Source of the DNA: Mangrovimonas sp. YM274
Lineage (GTDB): Bacteria; Bacteroidota; Bacteroidia; Flavobacteriales; Flavobacteriaceae
Direction of reading: 5' to 3'
Assembly (NCBI RefSeq): GCF_030908385.1
Contig: NZ_CP133091.1
Coordinates: 1,508,501-1,572,500 of the forward strand
Length of the DNA stretch: 64,000 nt
Below, one piece after another: positions 41,248-49,166 of this stretch (its first letter is position 1; every line of letters begins with the position of its first letter). The notes under the pieces are model-generated. The model did not search any database, was not told where the DNA came from, and was given only the letters and a program-made list of their open reading frames with translations. Position numbers and translations under genes: made by a program.

Positions 41248-41298
41248 GATTCCGTTGCGAGAAAAAATCGTAGAATTTTTTGGAGTAGGAATCTGTAG
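41248..41298 (-). repeat. Decayed type B cassette-site core
   Basis: GATTCCGTTGCGAG ... GGAGTAGGAATC resembles the core of the sites at 45399 and 54087 with several changes. No matching AAC/GTT boundary tags are left. Indicates that the array once reached further left. Confidence 0.6.
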
Positions 41299-41690
41299 TC
41301 TCCTTATTGGTCAGAAATCCGCCAAAGCGGATAGTAAAGCAATGCGTTTTGCATAATATAGTCAATTGGTATAATTTTCAAATTCTCCACCTTTAGCACT
41401 GAAGAGATACGCTAAATTTTGTAAGACAATTTGTAATACAAATGTAAGACAGTTGTCTTATAAATTTCTTTTTTGTTTTTTGAACTGTTGATTTGACCAC
41501 GCTTGCGGTCTAAATTAGCCTATTTTTAGAGGTTTTTGGGTGTCTGTGGCTTCAATAACGGTTATTGATGTTATTGTTGGAGTATTGTTATTTGTAAGAC
41601 AGATTGTGGTTTTTAAGAAATTTAGTGGAGTACTTGTATCAAAAACATTTTCAATAAGGTCACTTTGTTTGATTTGATAGCTGGCTAAAA

Positions 41691-42116
41691 TTAAAGGTTT
41701 AATTTTAATTGATTTTCTACTATTCTTTCGAGTTGATTTTTTTTGAAATCGAACCAATCTTGTCTAAAATCAGAATTGTCGATTGAATTCTTAAAATTTT
41801 GGAACGGTTTTCTTTTTTGTAAAATATTTTCCAAATGTGATTTGAATAGAGTATCAGGAATTTGGTCAATAAATCGTTCCATTATATTAAACGATTCAAA
41901 ACTTTCTAAAGGTTCTATTTTTATTAAGTGCCCTTTGTTCCATTTGATATTTTTTAGTTCATCATTAAAACATTCCCTAAATTCTTCTTCGTCCAAAAAA
42001 TTTGAAAAATTCGGAATTGTTATAATTTCGTTCGTTTTAGGATTGAAATAACATTCGTTTCCACAATCTAATTCTTGCGCAATTTCTTTAATTATTTTCG
42101 ACCTTGAATTTTCCAT
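41691..42116 (-). CDS. UPF0158 family protein, remnant terminal cassette
   Basis: 141 residues. It matches UPF0158 (IAQELDCGNECYFNPKTNEI near the start; IEPLESFESFNIMERFIDQIPD; KPFQNFKNSIDNSDFRQDWFDFKKNQ). It has the same strand, size and AT-rich composition as the cassette genes but lacks a recognisable upstream tag; the site to its right is reduced to a fragment at 42196-42218. Likely the last cassette of the array with its boundary deleted. UPF0158 proteins have no settled function. Confidence 0.8.
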   Translation of the reverse strand: MENSRSKIIKEIAQELDCGNECYFNPKTNEIITIPNFSNFLDEEEFRECFNDELKNIKWNKGHLIKIEPLESFESFNIMERFIDQIPDTLFKSHLENILQKRKPFQNFKNSIDNSDFRQDWFDFKKNQLERIVENQLKLNL

Positions 42117-42195
42117 TTAGAATCCGATTTTTCTGTTCGTTAAAGTCAAATCTAGTAAATTTTTTTTCTAATCTGATAGGGGTGTTTTAAATTAA

Positions 42196-42218
42196 AGCAA
42201 TGAATTATACACGGTGTT
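42196..42218 (-). repeat. Truncated cassette site at array end
   Basis: Only AAAGCAATGAATTATACAC plus GGTGTT remains, the right arm of a type A site. The other arm and core are missing, so C19 is fused to unrelated sequence. Confidence 0.75.
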
Positions 42219-42729
42219 ACACACTGGCTTTTTCTATTATTTCACTCATTATTTCCTTGGGTTGACGCCAATTCAATTGCTTGAAAGGTGTTAAATTCAA
42301 TTTCTCAGTTAATTCTCGAATCACAGAAGAATTAAAAATTTCATATTCATATTTCAGGTAGTCAATCTTTGAAATATTGTAATTGATAATTCCAGTCATT
42401 TTTTTATCGTTATCAGTCGAGTAGAATTTCAATTCACCCACATTGTCAACAAGAAATTCTGCATCAGTTTTAATTTTTTCAAAATCTAATTGTGCGTAAA
42501 AATTTTCAAGGAACAATAAATGAATTTTATCTAATTCAGTAGTGGAAAATCTAGGGATTATTACAGAATAAAAACTTTTTGAATTAACAAAGAGTAAACA
42601 TTTTTTTCTAGCAATGTATAATACAGAAGCGTTCCATTTTCCAAAAATATTTTCAACAGTTAGAGTTCTGTTATCAATTCTTTTTTTTATTAATTTTTCT
42701 AGTTTTTTTGTCGTAAATATTTCAGTCAT
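42217..42729 (-). CDS. C19: hypothetical protein resembling DUF6933
   Basis: 170 residues from ATG 42729. The pattern FTTKKLEKLIKKRI ... WNASVLYIARKKCLLFVNSKSFYSVIIPRFSTTELDKI ... LFLENF recalls DUF6933 proteins; this is from memory and moderate. The TAA stop lies inside the cassette end tag (GTGTAAC on the minus strand). The start is 12 bases after the GTT tag, leaving almost no leader. No signal peptide. Confidence 0.75.
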   Translation of the reverse strand: MTEIFTTKKLEKLIKKRIDNRTLTVENIFGKWNASVLYIARKKCLLFVNSKSFYSVIIPRFSTTELDKIHLLFLENFYAQLDFEKIKTDAEFLVDNVGELKFYSTDNDKKMTGIINYNISKIDYLKYEYEIFNSSVIRELTEKLNLTPFKQLNWRQPKEIMSEIIEKASV

Positions 42730-42741
42730 TGGCTTGTGTGT

Positions 42742-42855
42742 AACGCCGCCGTTGTGACGTAGTAAGGTTTAAAGATAGGCAAAGGAAAATTATATTACAC
42801 GTTTGCGAGGATTTTCCGTGAGGAAAATCGGAAGCAATCAATTATACACCGTGTT
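42742..42855 (-). repeat. Cassette site C18/C19 (hybrid, type A right half)
   Basis: AAC at 42742-42744 closes the start tag of C19 and GTT at 42853-42855 opens the end tag of C18. The right half is type A (GAGGATTTTCCGTGAGGAAAA, GCAATCAATTATACACCGT); the left half is unrelated to type A. Confidence 0.85.
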
Positions 42856-42868
42856 GCCTACAGTATTT

Positions 42869-43378
42869 TTAATTTCCATATGATTGCTCGTAATAAGTCA
42901 AATAGTTTTGATTAACGACTTTTTTAATTTTTGACAATAATAAAAGTCGGTCATCTTGAGAATATTGTTTTTCATTTATCCAACCTGGTAGTCCATATTC
43001 AAAAATCAAAAGAATTGCTTGAACGAACTGGTCTATGTTTTCTGCAAGTCTTAAATGGACTTTATCATATTCCATATCGTACATAATTATTTCGCCAGAT
43101 TTTTTATCAAGTCCCATGTAGAATGGGTCACTTAAACCGAAAAATACAAAGTCGCTATTCTCATTTAATTTTTCAAGAAAGTCAAATCCGATTGTGCGAC
43201 CTGATAGGTCGTAATTTGTATGCAAATCATTCAAGAAGTCTCCAGTCAGATTTAAGCCTTTGTTTTTTGATTCAGGGATTAAAATTTCATTCAGATATTC
43301 TTGTTCATCCGATATATTAAAACTTCCGAAAAGTTCTTTTAGTTTATCTACAAATTCAATTGCGTTTAGTTTTTCCAT
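42869..43378 (-). CDS. C18: SUKH (SMI1/KNR4-like) candidate
   Basis: 169 residues from ATG 43378 (MEKLNAIEFVDKLKELFG). The ATG is only 12 bases inside the start tag TGTAGGCAAC (43381-43390); the longer frame to 43426 would run into the site. The pattern TGDFLNDLHTNYDLSGRTIGFDFLEKLNENSDFVFFGLSDPFYMGLDKKSGEI looks like the SUKH fold, used widely as immunity proteins against secreted toxins. Assignment is by pattern and only moderate. Confidence 0.7.
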   Translation of the reverse strand: MEKLNAIEFVDKLKELFGSFNISDEQEYLNEILIPESKNKGLNLTGDFLNDLHTNYDLSGRTIGFDFLEKLNENSDFVFFGLSDPFYMGLDKKSGEIIMYDMEYDKVHLRLAENIDQFVQAILLIFEYGLPGWINEKQYSQDDRLLLLSKIKKVVNQNYLTYYEQSYGN

Positions 43379-43387
43379 ATTGTAGGC

Positions 43388-43512
43388 AACGGCCTGCGGT
43401 ATGAAACGTTGCGCATTTCGGAGCACAAACCTATCAACCCGCTAAGCCGTTGATTAAATGTTATTTGGTTTAAATATAGCACTATCCGCGCAATGTTTTA
43501 TGACCGCTTGTT
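43388..43512 (-). repeat. Cassette site C17/C18, distinct arm sequence
   Basis: The arms are GCGCAACGTTTCATACCGC on one side and GCGCAATGTTTTATGACCGC on the other (mutually complementary when one is read in reverse), so it keeps the architecture with different sequence. The stop of the C17 downstream gene (43482) lies inside this site. Confidence 0.8.
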
Positions 43513-43922
43513 GTAGCCAGTTTTTCTTTCCGTACAATCTCAATTATCTGAAAAATCAAGAATCCTCCAAAGAATACAAGTGCTGAAATACCATCTCTTT
43601 GCCAAGTATAATAAATGACCATTCCAAGAGCTATTGGCATCAAGTAGTTCATTACTTTTCCAAAAATCCGAAAATTATTTAGTGATTTATCTGACATTTT
43701 TGATTTAATCCGATTCGTTATATTTTGAAAGAAAAGTCCTAGCAAATGAGCTATTGTCACTAATATTATAAATCCCAAGATGATAACTGTAATAAATCTC
43801 TCAGTACCAGCTTGAGTAAATACCCTAACTAAAAATCGCACACTAAAAATTAGTACACCTAAAATTATGAGAGGTTTGAAAAACTTAGTCCACAATGTCT
43901 TTAAGAATTCTTTTCTGTCCAT
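43482..43922 (-). CDS. C17 second gene: multi-pass membrane protein
   Basis: 146 residues from ATG 43922 (MDRKEFLKTLWTKFFKPLII). Four hydrophobic segments. The last ten residues (TSGHKTLRG region) are encoded within the recombination site beyond the cassette tag at 43510-43519, so exchange at the site would change the C-terminus. It starts 7 bases after the stop of the 43930-44535 gene. Family not recognised. Confidence 0.75.
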   Translation of the reverse strand: MDRKEFLKTLWTKFFKPLIILGVLIFSVRFLVRVFTQAGTERFITVIILGFIILVTIAHLLGLFFQNITNRIKSKMSDKSLNNFRIFGKVMNYLMPIALGMVIYYTWQRDGISALVFFGGFLIFQIIEIVRKEKLATTSGHKTLRG

Positions 43923-43929
43923 TTCAAAG

Positions 43930-44535
43930 CTATTTTATGGTTTTTCCATTGTAATCTATTAAATACCTATTTGATTCAAAATCAATCAGCTCAATTTTGT
44001 TCTTATGAATGGTTACCTCCTCTTTTCCATCTGGATTAACCCATATATCACGCCCCCCATAACTCCATTTTATATTTCCATTCCTGTCAATCCGATGTAT
44101 TTGCAATTCACCTCTTAAAAGAAAATCATCTTCTAAGTCATAAAATTCAAAAATCTCAGCCATATCAGGTCTGATTTTCCAATTGAATTTCATCTTATCT
44201 AAATCAAACGAAGCTAAAGTGAATCCCAAACTTATTATCAATTCATCATCAAGCAGTTTAACAGATTGACTGTTGTCATCCATTGTTGATAAATGAAAGT
44301 AGCAACCACCATCAATTCCAGAAATCAAGCAATTTTTAAATGGCTCTCCGTTTTGTGTGCAAATCAAAGCTAATTGTGAAGTCCACTTACCTTCATCACC
44401 AATCTCTATTTTAAAATCATATGTTTGATTAGCAATAATATTCTGAGGTGAATAGGAACTCTCGTAAATCAAATCAATTTTCCATTTTGCAGATTCAACC
44501 GTCAAATTCTGTATGTCAAAGTTATTTGTTTGCAC
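43930..44535 (-). CDS. C17 first gene: hypothetical protein
   Basis: 201 residues starting at GTG 44535 (GTGCAAACAAATAAC), preceded by GGAGAG, which could act as a weak ribosome site. Contents are beta-rich with repeated tryptophan-acid patterns (ESAKWKIDLIYESSYSPQN, LQIHRIDRNGNIKWSYGGRDIWVNPDGKE), reminiscent of PQQ-like or beta-propeller blades at the C-terminus. No signal peptide. C17 is one of two cassettes with two genes. Confidence 0.7.
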   Translation of the reverse strand: MQTNNFDIQNLTVESAKWKIDLIYESSYSPQNIIANQTYDFKIEIGDEGKWTSQLALICTQNGEPFKNCLISGIDGGCYFHLSTMDDNSQSVKLLDDELIISLGFTLASFDLDKMKFNWKIRPDMAEIFEFYDLEDDFLLRGELQIHRIDRNGNIKWSYGGRDIWVNPDGKEEVTIHKNKIELIDFESNRYLIDYNGKTIK

Positions 44536-44573
44536 TGTCTCTCCTAAAATGTCTTGTCCTGAAATATGGCTAC

Positions 44574-44696
44574 AACGGTTTGTGTATAGTTTTGTTGCGT
44601 GAAAATCCGTAGGATTTTCGTGTTAAGAAACTAAGATAGTAAGTTGCGAGGATTTTCCGTGAGGAAAATCGGAAGCAATGAATTATACACGGTGTT
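44574..44696 (-). repeat. Cassette site C16/C17, type A
   Basis: Outer arms AACGGTTTGTGTATAG and GAATTATACACGGTGTT, with two internal hairpins (GAAAATCC-gta-GGATTTTC and GATTTTCC-gtga-GGAAAATC). Confidence 0.92.
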
Positions 44697-44714
44697 GTGC
44701 TTAGTTTTTTTTTC

Positions 44715-44996
44715 TTAGATTTTCTTAATCAAGTCATCAAACTCAGCTGATAATTTTAGAAATTCTTTAGTCCAATTATTGGCTATAGAAATTTCTTGAA
44801 TAGTTGATGTCGGAGCAAACTCAACACCAAGTAGAATCTTGTCTATTGGTCTGTCATATTTTAAATTCTCAATTTGTTTTTTTAAATTTTTAATTACTTC
44901 TTCAGGAGATAATGGACTCCAAACTGATTCTACGGAGTTTGACAAAAAATCAATTGTCGTTTCTAAAATCTCCTTTAAAAGTTTTTTATCGTCCAT
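44715..44996 (-). CDS. C16 second gene: small hypothetical protein
   Basis: 93 residues, helical and acidic (MDDKKLLKEILETTIDFLSNS ... WTKEFLKLSAEFDDLIKKI). It overlaps the end of the preceding gene by 11 bases, so the two are translationally linked. The size and composition suit a small cytoplasmic immunity-type protein, but nothing proves it. Confidence 0.7.
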   Translation of the reverse strand: MDDKKLLKEILETTIDFLSNSVESVWSPLSPEEVIKNLKKQIENLKYDRPIDKILLGVEFAPTSTIQEISIANNWTKEFLKLSAEFDDLIKKI

Positions 44997-45387
44997 TTAT
45001 CAGTTCAGAGTGATTTTTGGCATTTTTCAAATCAGATTTCCATTTTTCCGTATGCTCGTCAGGTTTTAAATCAGAAATCCGTTCAAGTAGATAATTTCTT
45101 AATTGGTCAACAGTCCAATTTTCGTTAGTCATTGTGAAAAGTACTTCGCGTTTCCAAATATTAGGAATAAATCGAAACCAATTTCGCCATTTTTCAGTCA
45201 ATTCAGCTTTTTCTATGGCTCGATAAATTAGTCCATTACAATCAATAAATAATTTATTTTTATACAATTCATAAAATATTGATTCCCTATCTGTATAGAT
45301 AAATTTATCGAAAAGTATGTAGTCAGTTAGGTCTTCTGAATTCCACTTCTTTTCGGATATGTTCAATAATGGAAAATTCATTTTCAT
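44986..45387 (-). CDS. C16 first gene: hypothetical protein
   Basis: 133 residues from ATG 45387 (MKMNFPLLNISEKKW), 15 bases inside the cassette start tag. Aromatic-rich with LFIDCNGLIYRAIEKAELTEKWRNWFRFIPNIWKREVLF. No signal peptide or membrane segment. Family not recognised. Confidence 0.7.
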   Translation of the reverse strand: MKMNFPLLNISEKKWNSEDLTDYILFDKFIYTDRESIFYELYKNKLFIDCNGLIYRAIEKAELTEKWRNWFRFIPNIWKREVLFTMTNENWTVDQLRNYLLERISDLKPDEHTEKWKSDLKNAKNHSELINGR

Positions 45388-45398
45388 CAATTAAGCAC

Positions 45399-45524
45399 AA
45401 CGGTTTGGCTATGATTCCGTTGCGAGGAAAATCCGTAGGATTTTCGGAGTAGGAATCAATAGTAGTGTTAATATACAAAGTTTCGCTTAAACATCTAATT
45501 GAGCAATGGATTATAGCCGTTGTT
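45399..45524 (-). repeat. Cassette site C15/C16, type B
   Basis: Arms GGTTTGGCTATGATTCC and GCAATGGATTATAGCCGTTG; core GTTGCGAGGAAAATCCGTAGG ... GGAGTAGGAATC. The same type occurs at 54087. Confidence 0.9.
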
Positions 45525-45533
45525 GGCAATAGT

Positions 45534-46031
45534 TTATTCAGCCATATTAGTAGTTGCAACTTCTCTGTGTAATTTCCATCTACCGTCCTTTTTATCCTTT
45601 TTCAAAATAGCTAAAAAAGTATCAGTAATTTCTACCGCTTTGCCCTCTTTGTTAGTATAGTAAACAGAGCTAGTTCCAAAATCGTAAGCCACACTATCAC
45701 TTACAATTATGGTCTCTTTAGGTCTCATGACCAGACTGTCGTAACTAAATAATTCATTTGGGTTCGACCTTTGAGTTTTATATTGTTCCCATTCTCCGCA
45801 TACTGGTGTAAATGAAATAATGTCTTTTGTTCCAAACATTTTCAGATCTTGATATCTTTTTTCTTTAATAGCAAGTTCAAAGCCACTTCTTGTTTCTTCG
45901 ATTGATTTTAATTCTGCTTCAATATCAATTTTATTTTCAACAGTCATTAGATTTTTGTCTAATTTCTTATCTCTATTGTTATTACAGGCAGTAAAAATTA
46001 TTAGAATTGTCAATAAATATAGAAGTCTCAT
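45534..46031 (-). CDS. C15: lipoprotein with NTF2/DUF4440-like domain
   Basis: 165 residues. Lipobox FTAC (cysteine 16). The body, IEETRSGFELAIKEKRYQDL ... GTKDIISFTPVCGEW ... IIVSDSVAYDFGTSSVYYTNKEGK ... ILKKDKKDGRWKLHREVATTN, follows the DUF4440/SnoaL-like cone fold. It starts 35 bases inside the tag TATTGCCAAC. Function unknown. Confidence 0.8.
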   Translation of the reverse strand: MRLLYLLTILIIFTACNNNRDKKLDKNLMTVENKIDIEAELKSIEETRSGFELAIKEKRYQDLKMFGTKDIISFTPVCGEWEQYKTQRSNPNELFSYDSLVMRPKETIIVSDSVAYDFGTSSVYYTNKEGKAVEITDTFLAILKKDKKDGRWKLHREVATTNMAE

Positions 46032-46065
46032 ATATATTAAATTTTGTTTAGTTTAAATTATTGCC

Positions 46066-46189
46066 AACGGTTTGTGTATAGTTTCGTTGCGTGAAAATCC
46101 GCAGGATTTTCGTGTTAAGAAACTAAGATAATAAAGTTGCGAGGATTTTCCGTGAGGAAAATCAGAAGCAATGAATTATACATGGTGTT
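46066..46189 (-). repeat. Cassette site C14/C15, type A
   Basis: Full type A structure; outer right arm varies as GAATTATACATGGTGTT. Confidence 0.92.
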
Positions 46190-46218
46190 GTAACACGTTT
46201 TTATTTTAAAAATGATTT

Positions 46219-46596
46219 TTAATTTTTTAGTGAAACTACAGCATTTACGATAAAAATAATAAATGAAATTCCTGTTGCTAAATAAATTATATTAAAATTA
46301 ATATCAGTAAAACTCATTAATGTAATGGAAATAACAAATGATGTAAAATGAATTTTTGACCAAAATAAATTAGTGTTTATTTTTAAAACGCTAAGAATGA
46401 GGTAAAACGTAAAATACAATAAAGGTAAATAAGCAGTAAAAAAATCAATTGGTGAGTTTATGATTTGAAGTTGCCATCCTATGGTCTGATTTAGTTTAAT
46501 CATTGTGGCAAGTGCATCGCCAAGCAAGGAAGCTAACAAAAAACTAAAGAAAAAGACTAGGAATAGACGTGTTTTTAGTAATACATCAAAATTCAT
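46219..46596 (-). CDS. C14: multi-pass membrane protein
   Basis: 125 residues from ATG 46596 with four hydrophobic segments (near 9-30, 49-68, 80-97 and 100-122). An unusually long leader of about 140 bases separates it from the cassette start tag GTGTTACAAC. Family not recognised. Confidence 0.75.
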   Translation of the reverse strand: MNFDVLLKTRLFLVFFFSFLLASLLGDALATMIKLNQTIGWQLQIINSPIDFFTAYLPLLYFTFYLILSVLKINTNLFWSKIHFTSFVISITLMSFTDINFNIIYLATGISFIIFIVNAVVSLKN

Positions 46597-46744
46597 TTAA
46601 TTAATATTTTGAACTAAAATAAGTTATTAAAGATTGTACTGAGTTTTTTTAATTATTACGGTCTGAATTAAGTCAGATTGAGAGCTGTTCTCTTTAGATT
46701 TACTGTCAGATTTATTTTTTTAGAGTGGCTATTAAATGTGTTAC

Positions 46745-46869
46745 AACGGTTTGTGTATAGTTTCGTTGCGTGAAAATCCGCAGGATTTTCGGGTTTAAGA
46801 AACTAAGATAGCAAAGTTGCGAGGATTTTCCGCGAGGAAAATCAGAAGCAATGAATTATACACTGTGTT
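46745..46869 (-). repeat. Cassette site C13/C14, type A
   Basis: Full type A structure with tags of C14 (GTGTTACAAC) and C13 (GTTGTGCATA). Confidence 0.92.
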
Positions 46870-46886
46870 GTGCATAGTGTTTTGTT

Positions 46887-47168
46887 TTAAAACATTATTG
46901 ACAAAATGGAGATAATAGCAAGTGCTAAAACGCAATTCCAGGGATTTGCTATGTTTTCGTTCCAATAATTTTTATTCCATATTTTTTGAAGTCTTATCCA
47001 TTTATTAAGGGATAGAATTGAAATTAATGATGAAAACAAAATTTTAATAAAGGTACCAATCAAATTCAAGATCAGATATGGGATAGCAAAAATTATACCC
47101 TCAATTGTTCTTGGAGCTTCCCATATTAGATCGGCGATTGATTCCCATTTATTATTTTTTTTTGTCAA
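46887..47168 (-). CDS. C13: small membrane protein, TTG start or damaged start
   Basis: 93 residues with two to three hydrophobic segments (near 23-50 and 77-93) and a basic-aromatic loop WIRLQKIWNKNYWNENIANPWN. The only in-frame start is TTG at 47168, just before a run of nine A; an ATG at 47187 is in another frame and soon meets a stop. Either TTG is used or the A-run has slipped. Family not recognised. Confidence 0.65.
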   Translation of the reverse strand: MTKKNNKWESIADLIWEAPRTIEGIIFAIPYLILNLIGTFIKILFSSLISILSLNKWIRLQKIWNKNYWNENIANPWNCVLALAIISILSIMF

Positions 47169-47271
47169 TTTATTCTTGTTTATTCATTTTTTATGGTCTA
47201 TCAAGTATGCGTTGGGGAGGTAATGCTTGTATTATTAAATTGAACGATTTTTTTCTTTAGACATTATGCAC

Positions 47272-47395
47272 AACGGTTTGTGTATAGTTTCGTTGCGTGA
47301 AAATCCGCAGGATTTTCGGGTTAAGAAACTAAGATAGCAAAGTTGCGAGGATTTTCCGTGAGGAAAATCAGAAGCAATGAATTATACACGGTGTT
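47272..47395 (-). repeat. Cassette site C12/C13, type A
   Basis: Full type A structure with tags of C13 (TATGCACAAC) and C12 (GTTGTAACCA). Confidence 0.92.
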
Positions 47396-47407
47396 GTAAC
47401 CAGTTTT

Positions 47408-47854
47408 TTAATTTGGTTTTTCATTTTTCAGTAACGCTGAGTAAATTTTCATTAGTCTTTTTTCATAAATTCCAAAAGATGACTTTGTTATTAAAACACC
47501 AATAATTGGAAAAGTCAGCATTAAAATCAATTCAAAACTCAAAATATCTGCTCCATTAGTTAATTTGTAAATAGCAACTCCCCAAAGTCCGACAAACGTT
47601 GCTATCAGAAACAAGTTAGTTAATAAGTCAAATTCGTTTTTAATTTCAATGATTGTTTTTCTGTCTGTTTTTTCTTTTAAATCTATAACAGATATAATGT
47701 TATAACCTTTCCCGTGAGTGTTTTTCATATATCCATATAATTTTGTCTCGCTCAATTGTGTTACTGTTAATTTTGTAGTTGGTGATTTCAAATCATTCCG
47801 AACAATATCAATTGGTTTATCAGATACAAGATTGTGTTTTTTTATAAATAACAT
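47408..47854 (-). CDS. C12: membrane protein
   Basis: 148 residues from ATG 47854. A soluble N-terminal 85 residues (KLTVTQLSETKLYGYMKNTHGKGYNIISVIDLKEKTDRK) precede two hydrophobic segments (near 82-100 and 108-125). The stop is 13 bases from the end tag. Family not recognised. Confidence 0.75.
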   Translation of the reverse strand: MLFIKKHNLVSDKPIDIVRNDLKSPTTKLTVTQLSETKLYGYMKNTHGKGYNIISVIDLKEKTDRKTIIEIKNEFDLLTNLFLIATFVGLWGVAIYKLTNGADILSFELILMLTFPIIGVLITKSSFGIYEKRLMKIYSALLKNEKPN

Positions 47855-47884
47855 TCTTTAGAGATCTGATTTTGAATTGGTTAC

Positions 47885-48009
47885 AACGGTTTGTGTATAG
47901 TTTCGTTGCGTGAAAATCCGCAGGATTTTCGGGTTTAAGAAACTAAGATAGCAAAGTTGCGAGGATTTTCCGTGAGGAAAATCGGAAGCAATGAATTATA
48001 CACTGTGTT
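47885..48009 (-). repeat. Cassette site C11/C12, type A
   Basis: Full type A structure with tags of C12 (TGGTTACAAC) and C11 (GTTAGCCACA). Confidence 0.92.
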
Positions 48010-48023
48010 AGCCACAGTTATTT

Positions 48024-48946
48024 TTATTCCATTCCGAATTTTGCGTATAACTTCGGAAATCTATTTTTTAATTCATTTTTATCTTCTTCCCATTCTTCTC
48101 CAGTAATTTCAAAATTTTCTTGAATTCCATTAGGCATGTCATTTCCTGTCTTTTTTTCATAAATGTCAGTTGGAATATAACTTAAACCTTCCCAATCTCC
48201 ATCGTTTGTTTCTTTGAGTTCGGAAAGTGATTCAATATTCTGAACTGCACTTTCAAATACTGATTTTCCTTGTCCAATTAACCAACCTCTAAAATCAGAG
48301 AAACAGTCATCAGAGCAACCTCCATTTATTATATATGCAGCAGCCCAAAAATCCCAAGTATAGATTTCCCCTTTTAATGTTCTAAATTTATTGTCGAATT
48401 CTAAAACTTCTTTTGCAGTTAGTTTTAATAATTCTCTTTCAAGTAGAGATTGTTGTTTTTCATAATCTCCAGAACTTTCAGATTTTGTAATCTCAATAAT
48501 TTTCCAAAATTTTTCTGAATCCATAATTTCTTTAGAATCTTGAATTGATTCTGTGATTTCAGTATTTTGAAATTTGATAAACTCTTTAAAACTTTTAGCA
48601 AAACCAAAATGATAAATTGCCATTGAATAAACAAAAACCATAACCAATAAAGGGATTTTATTGATAAAAGGTGTGTCTAAAGTTGCTAAACCAACTAATG
48701 CTCCTAGAAGTGCTAAAGAAAATAAAATTATTGAAACAATTTTCGCCCAATTCTTTCCTTTATAAACCATTATTAACAGTCCGATTGTCAATGAAAACCT
48801 TATTATTTGTTGAATAAGTTTTCCTGATTCAATTCAATTTCAGGTCGAACAGAGTGATAAAAATATATTGTGTGAATTGAAACTAATAAAATACTTATTG
48901 AAATCAGTATTGTTCTTTTCTTTCCAAGTTTAGTTAATTCGTTCAT
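48024..48946 (-). pseudogene. C11: DUF4240 membrane protein disrupted by 5-bp duplication
   Basis: ATG 48946, 20 bases inside the start tag, opens MNELTKLGKKRTILISISILL ... SVRPEIELNQ and then goes out of frame. The remaining protein continues in another frame as KLIQQIIRFSLTIGLLIMVYKGKNWAKI through three hydrophobic segments into a C-terminal DUF4240 domain (SEKFWKIIEITKSESSGDYEKQQSLLERELLKL ... YTWDFWAAAYIINGGCSDDCFSDFRGWLIGQG). The break is at tandem TCAAT TCAAT (48829-48838); removing one TCAAT restores a single frame GAA ATT GAA TCA GGA AAA. The downstream part is open from a TTG at 48791, so a shorter product is possible. Could be a true pseudogene, slippage-based switching, or a sequencing error. 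Confidence 0.8.
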
Positions 48947-48966
48947 TTTTTGGTTTAATTGTGGCT

Positions 48967-49155
48967 AACGTGTAAGCTAAGGTTAGTGTGGGAGGGAGAT
49001 AATCGGCAGATTATCAACCGAGCCACTAAGCTTAAGCTTATTTATGGTTTTTAGTTTATCGGAATAAAAGTAACTAAATAAGGTTAAGTGACCTAGCAAG
49101 TACAAACAGAACTTAGAATTTAGTCTAAAAACCCACATTAACTTTAGGTATTGTT
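48967..49155 (-). repeat. Cassette site C10/C11, long variant (189 bp)
   Basis: Arms AACGTGTAAGCTAAGGTTAG and TTAACTTTAGGTATTGTT, each continuing into GTGTGGG / CCCACAT, are complementary with several bulges. The core shares nothing with type A. It contains AAGCTTAAGCTT. Confidence 0.8.
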
Positions 49156-49166
49156 GTAAAACGTTT

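Larger units (their letters stand above)
40408..41690. other. Noncoding distal end of the island, about 1.28 kb
   Basis: No ORF here looks real. It contains GTGATAA repeats with a small inverted repeat (40865-40888), a 15-bp perfect inverted repeat (41091-41145) and a decayed cassette-site core (41248-41298). Confidence 0.6.

Noticed and set aside
41138-41365. 75-residue minus-strand frame
   Set aside because: It runs across the decayed cassette-site core and one arm of the inverted repeat.
41515-41757. 80-residue minus-strand frame ending near a UPF0158 gene
   Set aside because: It overlaps the UPF0158 gene in another frame and has no start signal or recognised domain; left out as weak.
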